Assembly: GCA_964453035.1 (NCBI GenBank)
Contig: CAYVOX010000093.1
Span: forward strand, 1 to 13,065
Reading direction: 5' to 3'
Source of the DNA: CAYVOX01 sp964453035
GTDB lineage: Bacteria; Chloroflexota; Anaerolineae; Anaerolineales; Anaerolineaceae
DNA length: 13,065 nt
A model generated the notes under the pieces. It had not been told where the DNA came from and made no database searches. It worked only from the letters and a program-made list of their open reading frames with translations. Positions 7,556-13,065 of this stretch are shown here, in pieces. Within the stretch, counting starts at the first letter, position 1. Each line of letters opens with the position of its first letter. A program made the translations under genes and the position numbers.

Positions 7556-7584
7556 GCTAAGAAAATCAGTAATGCAGAGGCAGC

Positions 7585-9066
7585 ATGAACGAATCCCTGT
7601 TCTCCCAATCCGAAGCGCTCACCTTTGACGATGTTCTCGTAGTGCCCGGTTACAGCGAAATACTCCCCTCGGAAGTAGATACACAGGTTCAGCTCACAGC
7701 CGGGATTCGCCTCAAAATACCCATCCTCTCCGCCGCAATGGACACCGTCACGGATGCCCGGCTTGCTATTGCTCTGGCGCGTGAAGGTGGTCTTGGCATT
7801 CTGCACCGCAACATGGCTCCCCAATCCCAGGCTGAGGAGGTTGATAAAATCAAGCGCTCCGAATCCGGAATGATTACCGATCCCATCACCCTTACGCCTC
7901 AGGCCACCCTGCAAGAGGCCGAAGCCCTGATGAGCAATTACCATATCAGCGGCGTGCCTATTGTGGATGGGTCAGCTAAAAAGCTCGTGGGCATACTCAC
8001 CAATCGCGATATTCGCTTCGTCGAACCTGAGGATCTTTCACTCCCTGTGACTCGCTTCATGACCAGCCAGAACCTGGTCACTGCCCCGGTTGGAACCACC
8101 CTTGAGCAGGCAAAAACCATTCTTCAGCAGCATCGCATCGAAAAACTTCCCCTGGTAGATGCTGATGGCCGCCTCAAAGGGCTTATCACTGTCAAGGATA
8201 TCCAAAAAAAGCAAGACTTTCCCAATGCCGCTACAGATAGCAAAGGCCGCCTATTAGCCGGAGCAGCCGTTGGTGTGGGTTCGGGCCTGGAAGAGCATGT
8301 GGCGCTGCTGGTGGCAAAGGGGGTTGATGTTGTTGTCATTGATACGGCTCACGGCCACACTGCCGGGGTCATCCGCGCGATTAAGCGCATCAAAGGCAAC
8401 TGGCCCAGCCTGCCCGTCATGGCGGGTAATGTCGTCACCGCCGAAGGTACCCTGGCATTGATTGATGCAGGCGCCGATGCGATCAAAATCGGCGTTGGCG
8501 CGGGTTCAATCTGCACCACTCGCATAATCTCCGGGGCTGGCATGCCCCAGGTGAGTGCCATTTACACCTGCGCCCAGGTTGCCCACCGCAAAGGTATTCC
8601 TGTTATCGCGGATGGTGGCGTCAAATTCAGCGGAGATGTGGTTAAAGCCATTGCTGCCGGCGCGGATCTCGTCATGCTTGGCGGCATGTTGGCGGGATTG
8701 GAAGAAGCCCCAGGGGATGTCATCCTGTATGAAGGCCGCCGCTTCAAAGAATATCGCGGCATGGGCAGCCTCGGCGCCATGCAGGGTTACGGCAAGGACC
8801 GTTACGGCAGCGCCCAGGGTCGCTCTGGCAAGCTGGTTCCCGAAGGCGTTGAAGGTATGGTGCCCTATAAAGGCTTACTTTCGGATTTTATTTATCAGTT
8901 GGTGGGAGGGTTGCGCTCGGGCATGGGATACGCCGGCGCTGCTAATCTCCGGCAATTGCGAGAAAACACCCGCCTGGTCCGCATCACCAACGCCGGCTTG
9001 CTTGAAAGCCATCCCCACTCCATTACCATCACCCGTGAAGCGCCAAATTATCAGCGTAAGGATTAA
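7585..9066 (+). CDS. guaB: Inosine-5'-monophosphate dehydrogenase
   Basis: GuaB is cytosolic and oxidises IMP to XMP with NAD+, the first committed step of GMP synthesis. The 493 residues match the bacterial family length (about 485-500). The N-terminal 'LTFDDVLVVPGYSEILPSEV' and 'PILSAAMDTVTDARLAIALA' are hallmark blocks. Two CBS domains occupy about 95-210 ('MITDPITLTPQATLQEAEAL', then 'ILTNRDIRF' and 'LITVKDIQK'). The catalytic loop 'GVGAGSICTTRIISGAG' carries the nucleophile Cys310. 'IADGGVKFSGDVVKAIAAGA' forms the phosphate-binding part. The 'YRGMGSLGAM' segment follows near 390-400. The mobile flap has the catalytic Arg406-Tyr407 pair in 'GKDRYGSA', then 'VPEGVEGMVPYKG'. All key residues are present, so it should be active. 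AGAGG at 7576-7580 supports the start. The gene is monocistronic here, between a terminator and a convergent exporter gene. Confidence 0.98.
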   Translation: MNESLFSQSEALTFDDVLVVPGYSEILPSEVDTQVQLTAGIRLKIPILSAAMDTVTDARLAIALAREGGLGILHRNMAPQSQAEEVDKIKRSESGMITDPITLTPQATLQEAEALMSNYHISGVPIVDGSAKKLVGILTNRDIRFVEPEDLSLPVTRFMTSQNLVTAPVGTTLEQAKTILQQHRIEKLPLVDADGRLKGLITVKDIQKKQDFPNAATDSKGRLLAGAAVGVGSGLEEHVALLVAKGVDVVVIDTAHGHTAGVIRAIKRIKGNWPSLPVMAGNVVTAEGTLALIDAGADAIKIGVGAGSICTTRIISGAGMPQVSAIYTCAQVAHRKGIPVIADGGVKFSGDVVKAIAAGADLVMLGGMLAGLEEAPGDVILYEGRRFKEYRGMGSLGAMQGYGKDRYGSAQGRSGKLVPEGVEGMVPYKGLLSDFIYQLVGGLRSGMGYAGAANLRQLRENTRLVRITNAGLLESHPHSITITREAPNYQRKD

Positions 9067-9076
9067 ACCAGTCGGA

Positions 9077-10540
9077 TTAATCTTTGATGGATTGAACCTG
9101 CCGGCCCACATCAGCCGCTTGACTCTGCAGTTTCCTCCGGCTTGAACTTTCTTTAAATAATGCCCAAATAGCCAGGCAGGCTGCCGAAAAAAATAGCGCC
9201 ACCGAAACCATCAGCGCGTCGCCCAGTCCTGCCAGCTCAGGGGTATTGCTCACCCCGGCACTTTGATGGTACTGCACCCGGGAATCCCAGATGGCTCCCA
9301 GGGTTGCGATGCCGGTAATTTGCCCCAGTGTCCGAGTAATCGAAAGCAGTCCGGAAATCACGCCCAGGCGCTCCTTTGGTGCTGAGCCCATGATAGCACT
9401 GTTATTAGGTGACTGGAACAAGCCGATCCCTACGCCTATGGGGATGAAACGTAGAATATATCCCAGTTGGGTTGTGGTTTGGTCAATAGTGCTTACCGCC
9501 ACGTAACCCAGAAAGGCGATGAACAATCCCAAAGCCGTTAAAGGCCGCGTTCCAATCCGGTCGCTCACAGCACCAGAGAACGGCGCAACAATCCCAATAG
9601 CCAGCGGCACCACTGAGAGCATCAAGCCGGCTGTTCGTGGTGAATAATTCATAATCGTTTGCAGGTAGAAGGGCATTAGCAGGGTCGTTCCAGCGCTGGC
9701 CATGAAGCTTAAAAATCCAGTGACCAGGTTAATGCTGAACAGGCCGTTTCTAAAAATCATCAGGTCAATCATCGGGTCACGTGCGCGCAGCTCTACCTGG
9801 ATAAAAACAATCAAAGCAACAAGTGATATCAGACCCAGGATCCAGACCACCGGTTGAGAAAACCCTCCCCTTTGCCCGGTTGTAAGCGCAAATAAAAATG
9901 AGATCAACGCTGCGCACAGAACCAGCGCGCCCCAGATATCAAATTGCTGTTTCCTTGCCGACTTGACCTGTGGTACATACCGCGCCACCATAAAAATACC
10001 AACAATCCCGACCGGCAAATTGACAAAAAACAACCAGTGCCATGAAAGCCCCTCCAGAATGATTCCGCCAATGGTCGGGCCGATGATTACCCCCAGTGAA
10101 ACCATCAATCCATTGATCCCAAGCGCTTTTCCCCTTTCATTTGTTGGAAAAGCTTCTGTGACGATCGCCGCACCTAAAGCCATCATGAGTGTAGCTCCCA
10201 CTGCCTGCACCACGCGAAACATAATCAGGATGTAAACATCCTGCGATAGACCGCACAACATGGAACTCAGGGTGAAAACCACGATTCCCACCAGGTAGAG
10301 CACTTTTTTGCCGATAATATCCGCCAGGCGCCCCACCCCAAGGATTAATGTTGAAATGGTCAACAGGTAAACCAGCACCACCCACTCCACCACAGCCAAC
10401 TCCTGGTTGAATTCACGCACGAGCGTTGGTAGGGCAATGTTGACAATGCTTCCATCAATGGTCGCCAGAAAGATTCCCACTGCTACCGCAGCCAGGATAA
10501 ACCATTTTTGGCTATAATCAATGTGGGTGTCAGGTTCCAT
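9077..10540 (-). CDS. MFS drug exporter, DHA2 (14-TM, EmrB/QacA) family
   Basis: This is an inner-membrane proton-coupled exporter of 487 residues, probably for drugs or other amphipathic compounds; the substrate is not predictable. Family motifs are all visible: motif D1-like 'ATIDGSIVNIALPTL' (25-39, with the membrane-embedded Asp29), motif A-like 'GRLADIIGKK' (70-79), motif C-like 'GVIIGPTIGG' (140-149, the antiporter signature) and 'WHWLFFVNLPVG' (157-168), which is typical of DHA2 members. Hydrophobicity supports about 14 helices, ending in a short basic tail. I chose the ATG at 10540 because AGGAG sits 5 bp upstream on the minus strand (10546-10550) and the protein then starts close to its first helix. 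The frame stays open to 10870, but the extra residues are antisense to the neighbouring gene. The stop lies 10 bp from the guaB stop, convergent. A palindrome in its divergent upstream region may be its operator. Confidence 0.94.
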   Translation of the reverse strand: MEPDTHIDYSQKWFILAAVAVGIFLATIDGSIVNIALPTLVREFNQELAVVEWVVLVYLLTISTLILGVGRLADIIGKKVLYLVGIVVFTLSSMLCGLSQDVYILIMFRVVQAVGATLMMALGAAIVTEAFPTNERGKALGINGLMVSLGVIIGPTIGGIILEGLSWHWLFFVNLPVGIVGIFMVARYVPQVKSARKQQFDIWGALVLCAALISFLFALTTGQRGGFSQPVVWILGLISLVALIVFIQVELRARDPMIDLMIFRNGLFSINLVTGFLSFMASAGTTLLMPFYLQTIMNYSPRTAGLMLSVVPLAIGIVAPFSGAVSDRIGTRPLTALGLFIAFLGYVAVSTIDQTTTQLGYILRFIPIGVGIGLFQSPNNSAIMGSAPKERLGVISGLLSITRTLGQITGIATLGAIWDSRVQYHQSAGVSNTPELAGLGDALMVSVALFFSAACLAIWALFKESSSRRKLQSQAADVGRQVQSIKD

Positions 10541-10562
10541 GTTTACTCCTGTGATTCTTGTC

Positions 10563-10568
10563 ATTATA
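10563..10568 (-). promoter_or_regulatory. Probable -10 box of the MFS exporter gene
   Basis: This is a consensus TATAAT on the minus strand, 22 bp upstream of the exporter ATG. The region 16-18 bp further upstream lacks a consensus -35 box, and the palindrome at 10596-10614 begins 27 bp upstream of it, where an activator or repressor could act. Confidence 0.5.
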
Positions 10569-10595
10569 CACCGGTAAATTTCTTCAAAGGTAATC

Positions 10596-10614
10596 TCAAT
10601 CAACCGTTGATTGA
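10596..10614. promoter_or_regulatory. Perfect 8+3+8 palindrome, candidate operator
   Basis: TCAATCAA (10596-10603) and TTGATTGA (10607-10614) are perfect inverted arms around CCG. Size and symmetry fit a dimeric winged-helix or TetR-type repressor site. It lies upstream of the exporter -10 box and 17 bp before the NTPase start, so one bound protein could affect both genes. No regulator gene for it lies in the window. Confidence 0.5.
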
Positions 10615-10631
10615 CTTGCTGGAGAATAGCG

Positions 10632-13065
10632 ATGACCTCCGAATCCGTTAAATCATCCCTGGGAAGTGCAGTTGGCGTTATCGGCGCCGTGGTAGCCGGT
10701 CCGGTTGGCGCTGTGATAGGTACCTTTGTGGGTTCCATTGCGGGCTCTCTCTTGCCCGGAATGGATGAATTCTCGAGGAAAGTTTTTACCAACCTGGGTA
10801 CCAAAGGGATTGAATCGCTTAGCGTCCGGGTTGAGGAAAATTTATCCTCTCTGGATAAACAGCGCATCAATCATGACCTGCAAACAGCTTTTCGCGATGC
10901 GCTCCGCGAAGCTCTATTTGACCTGGGCGGTCCGCTTAGTTTTCCGGAGATGCCCGTATTTAAGAATCGCGACATTCCGACTGAAGTCACCTATTTCAAT
11001 ACTTCTAACGGCCATCACCTGCTCCAATCTGCTTCGCCGCTTACCGGGCAAATCCAATCCCTCTTCAGGTCAATAGTAATGGCGCTCGAAGCGCAAACCA
11101 TTCTTCCGCTTGATCCTCCCAAAATTAGTGTTTATACAAACGTGCAGCCTTACTTGCTCAGTCAGACCCCCTCGGAGCTATCTGCCGCTTTTTTTGATAA
11201 CAACATCTCGCCATTCCTCAAAGAATTTACAGTTTTGCTCCGCGAGGTGCCCGACATGGAACCGCACCTGAGGCGTTTCCTCTTTGACCGCACTCTTGTT
11301 CATCTTTCGGAATTTCTCAAGCAGCGCACACCTGCCTGGCGTGCTTTCAACCGTCTTGTCCTGCAAATCATTCAGAAGGACATTGATAACCTCACAAGCG
11401 GGCAATCCCAGATCCTGGAAAAACTAGATGGCTTATTAGCTGTCGGTAACCCTGAGTACTTGAGCTCCTGGTCTGATACACTCTCTGAGTTGCTTTCCGC
11501 ATCTGGAAAAGCCCAGGCGCGCATGGATGAAGGCTTTGATGCCCTGGCAATACGTGTCATCTCTCAGCATCAAGAATTGTTATCCCGTTTTGACCATTTG
11601 ACCACCCAGGCTGAGCGCATTGAGACAAAGGTTGATCGCGTTCTTCGCTATATCAGCACAGGTCAAACCGTCGTGGATACAGAGCAGCCAACCTTGCCGC
11701 AGCTCAAGCCGCCTGCGCCAGGCGCTGCACCTTATAAAGGATTGCAGTCTTTCACCGAATCTGACGCCGAATGGTTCTATGGTCGAGAAGCGTTGGTTGG
11801 GTCAATCCTTAAACGGCTTCAATCCTCTCCTTTCCTTGCTGTCATTGGCGCTTCCGGAAGCGGTAAATCATCAGTGGTTCGGGCGGGTGTCATCCCGGTG
11901 ATTTCTGGCAAGAAGCAGATTGCTCAGGTTTCGTATTTACCTCACAATGCTCACCAGTGGCCTGTTCTGGTTATGACGCCTACCAATCATCCGATTGATT
12001 CCCTGGCAGCGTGCCTTTCTGTTGGAACGGTTTCTCTGGCAGATATTAGCCAGTTAACCACAGACCTGGCGAAAGACCCGCCGGGGTTTGACCTTCTGGC
12101 ACGCCGCGAGGCTGCGCGTCATAACAGCGACCATCTTTTGCTCATTATTGACCAGTTTGAGGAGTTGTTCACCCTGTGCCAGGATGAGGAGGAGCGTAAG
12201 GCTTTCATCAACGCGGTCATTGACCATCAAAACCGCGCCCAGGTCGCTGTGGTGATTATTGTCCTCAGGGCAGATTTTTACGCCCATTGCGCCCAATACG
12301 AATCCCTGCGTAGTGCAATTTCCCAGTCCCAGGAATTTATCGGACCAATGACAGCGGAAGAGTTGCGCCGCGCGATTGAGGAGCCTGCCCGGAAAGGCAA
12401 CTGGCGCTTTGAACCCGGTTTGGTGGATCTAATTGTAAAAGATGTAGGCAGCGAACCTGGCGCTTTGCCTTTGCTCTCGCATTCCCTGCTGGAAACCTGG
12501 CACCGCCGAAGCGGGCGAACCATGACCCTGGAAAGCTACGCCGATTCGGGCGGTGTTAGCGGAGCAATCGCCAAAACCGCTGATTTGGTATTTAACCAAA
12601 AACTTGACTCTGACCAGCGCGCTATTGCCCAGAACATTTTCTTGCGTCTGGTCAACCTTGGAGAAAGCGCCCAATACACCCGCCGTAGAGCATCTCTCGA
12701 GGAGTTGGTGCCTTCGGGTTCAAAGACCGTGTCAGTTGAAAAAGTTCTTTCCTTGTTGATTGAAGCGCGGTTAGTTACCTCCGAAGCTGGTTTTGCGCAG
12801 GTGGCTCATGAAGCACATGGGCCAATAATCGTGCAGGGTGAGGACCGACGGAATCCCGCGCCTTTTGGCCACGGCCGGCAGGGTCGTGGTCAGGTCGGCC
12901 AGATGGTGGATGTGGACCAGGTCGGGCCGGAACGTGTCCAGAATCCGCTCAAAGAGCAGCTCCACCTGCCGGTCGTAGAATCGGTACGGGGTGGGCAGAG
13001 GATTGGTATAGTTGCGGACGAATCGGTAGGTCTGGATCCCTTCCCACTCGCCCTCGAAAAGCTGA
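10632..13065 (+). CDS. nSTAND1-type P-loop NTPase with N-terminal glycine zipper; runs off the right edge, last part probably chimeric
   Basis: This is a large signalling-type ATPase with no stop before the window end (811 codons). Residues 9-42 form a hydrophobic Gly/Ala segment with a strict zipper (Gly26, 30, 34, 38), suggesting membrane insertion or tight helix packing. Residues about 45-355 are mostly helical and unrecognised, with a coiled-coil-like stretch at about 298-340. The nSTAND1 module starts at 'YKGLQSFTESDAEWFYGRE' (368-386). It has Walker A 'GASGSGKSS' (Lys412), Walker B 'LLLIIDQFEELF' (Asp507, Glu510/511), the 'VLRADFY' strand (Arg546) and 'GALPLLSHSLLETW' (about 610-623). 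It ends in the winged-helix region at 'QVAHEA' (to about residue 728), where the family continues 'LIRHW'. Instead the sequence changes at about 12813-12816. The frame stays open by chance to the edge, but those residues look like antisense of another gene. GGAG at 10621-10624 supports the start. Such proteins normally carry C-terminal WD40 or TPR sensors; here that part is missing. Confidence 0.85.
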   Translation, partial: MTSESVKSSLGSAVGVIGAVVAGPVGAVIGTFVGSIAGSLLPGMDEFSRKVFTNLGTKGIESLSVRVEENLSSLDKQRINHDLQTAFRDALREALFDLGGPLSFPEMPVFKNRDIPTEVTYFNTSNGHHLLQSASPLTGQIQSLFRSIVMALEAQTILPLDPPKISVYTNVQPYLLSQTPSELSAAFFDNNISPFLKEFTVLLREVPDMEPHLRRFLFDRTLVHLSEFLKQRTPAWRAFNRLVLQIIQKDIDNLTSGQSQILEKLDGLLAVGNPEYLSSWSDTLSELLSASGKAQARMDEGFDALAIRVISQHQELLSRFDHLTTQAERIETKVDRVLRYISTGQTVVDTEQPTLPQLKPPAPGAAPYKGLQSFTESDAEWFYGREALVGSILKRLQSSPFLAVIGASGSGKSSVVRAGVIPVISGKKQIAQVSYLPHNAHQWPVLVMTPTNHPIDSLAACLSVGTVSLADISQLTTDLAKDPPGFDLLARREAARHNSDHLLLIIDQFEELFTLCQDEEERKAFINAVIDHQNRAQVAVVIIVLRADFYAHCAQYESLRSAISQSQEFIGPMTAEELRRAIEEPARKGNWRFEPGLVDLIVKDVGSEPGALPLLSHSLLETWHRRSGRTMTLESYADSGGVSGAIAKTADLVFNQKLDSDQRAIAQNIFLRLVNLGESAQYTRRRASLEELVPSGSKTVSVEKVLSLLIEARLVTSEAGFAQVAHEAHGPIIVQGEDRRNPAPFGHGRQGRGQVGQMVDVDQVGPERVQNPLKEQLHLPVVESVRGGQRIGIVADESVGLDPFPLALEKL
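12813..12816. other. Probable chimeric junction
   Basis: Left of this point the plus strand encodes the nSTAND1 motif 'VAHEA', which should continue 'LI'. Right of it the minus strand encodes a glycosyltransferase motif 'LHDYWPMC' that should continue further. The codon at 12813-12815 (GCA, or TGC on the minus strand) fits both proteins, so they share about 3-4 bases. Base composition rises sharply in G+C to the right. A short-overlap assembly misjoin or a true rearrangement would both look like this. Confidence 0.75.
12813..13065 (-). CDS. Glycosyltransferase family 4-type N-terminal domain fragment, both ends missing
   Basis: On the minus strand a frame open from the right edge down to about 12813 encodes about 84 residues of a GT-B glycosyltransferase. 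Visible are 'ELLFERILDTFRPDLVHIHH' (the family's PDLVHiH block), 'LPAVAKRRGIPSVLTLHDYW' and 'PMC'. This is the acceptor-side Rossmann half of enzymes that transfer sugars from nucleotide-sugars to polysaccharide or glycolipid acceptors. Upstream in the frame, 'YRFVRNYTNPLPTPYRFYDR' fits the preceding region of such enzymes, so neither the GTG at 12965 nor any nearby codon is a real start. The frame past the junction (towards 12771) reads non-homologous antisense of the NTPase. The fragment is G+C-richer than the rest of the window and probably derives from another genomic position or another organism. Confidence 0.7.

Larger units (their letters stand above)
10541..10631. promoter_or_regulatory. 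Divergent promoter region between exporter and NTPase genes
   Basis: These 91 bp must hold the promoters for both divergent genes. On the minus strand a perfect TATAAT (plus-strand coordinates 10563-10568) lies 22 bp from the exporter start, with no good -35 box at the standard spacing. On the plus strand GGAG (10621-10624) sits 7 bp before the NTPase ATG. No clear plus-strand -10 box is seen. A 19-bp palindrome lies between them. Confidence 0.5.

Noticed and set aside
7511..7584. Purine riboswitch ahead of guaB
   Set aside because: The leader downstream of the putative -10 box is only about 20-25 bases and shows no aptamer-like pairing.
8555..9145. Plus-strand 196-codon open frame in another phase over the end of guaB
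   Set aside because: guaB catalytic and flap motifs occupy the other phase; this frame encodes an unstructured Ala/Pro/Arg-rich product.
10541..10870. N-terminal extension of the exporter gene to the Met at 10870
   Set aside because: The extra residues are Pro/Thr-rich antisense of the NTPase start, and AGGAG lies correctly before the ATG at 10540.
10726..11076. Separate 116-codon plus-strand gene inside the NTPase
   Set aside because: It is out of phase with the NTPase frame, which shows helical and nSTAND motifs through the same region.
12771..12965. A complete 64-residue minus-strand gene starting at the GTG at 12965
   Set aside because: Homologous-looking glycosyltransferase sequence continues upstream of that GTG to the window edge, and the part beyond 12813 is antisense NTPase sequence.
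12816..13065. The last 83 codons of the open plus-strand frame as a real NTPase C-terminus
   Set aside because: The residues show no nSTAND1 continuation, while the opposite strand encodes a recognisable glycosyltransferase block.

Overview
The window looks like a metagenomic scaffold from a bacterium of the Chloroflexota, most likely Anaerolineae-like. The clues are a moderate G+C content, a TadE-type pseudopilin with a long Thr/Pro tract followed by 'TA'-rich repeats, an nSTAND1-type NTPase, and a NarL-type two-component pair. This placement is inference from protein style. A run of 10 Ns and a probable false join near the right edge show that the sequence is assembled.

Layout. (1) Positions 1-2034: a sensor histidine kinase lacking its N-terminus (HAMP, GAF, HisKA_3, HATPase) overlaps by 26 bp a LuxR/NarL-type response regulator. 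(2) Positions 2035-2171: an A+T-rich intergenic region with two palindromes and a possible -10 box. (3) Positions 2172-7465: a tight same-strand cluster of four envelope genes. These are a TadE-like pseudopilin with a Thr/Pro stalk and a distal beta domain, a large secreted beta-rich protein interrupted by the N gap, a short TadE-like pseudopilin, and a TadG-like protein with a glycine-rich beta C-terminal half. A perfect 16-bp-stem terminator ends the cluster. (4) Positions 7585-9066: guaB (IMP dehydrogenase), a housekeeping gene with its own likely -10 box. (5) Positions 9077-10540, minus strand: a 14-TM DHA2-type MFS exporter that converges on guaB, with 10 bp between the stop codons. (6) Position 10632 to the right edge, plus strand: a large nSTAND1-type P-loop NTPase with an N-terminal glycine-zipper hydrophobic segment, divergent from the exporter across 91 bp that contains a perfect 8+3+8 palindrome. 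This gene has no stop codon in the window. (7) From about 12813 to the end, the sequence switches abruptly to a G+C-richer piece of a family-4-type glycosyltransferase on the minus strand. The switch falls in the middle of a conserved NTPase motif, which suggests a chimeric join.

Working together: the pseudopilin cluster probably builds or decorates a Tad-like surface structure, and the adjacent two-component system may control it. No Tad motor, platform or secretin gene is visible here. The NTPase resembles the architecture of STAND signalling and defence proteins (N-terminal effector, NTPase, then a C-terminal sensor), but the sensor half is missing and its role is unproven.
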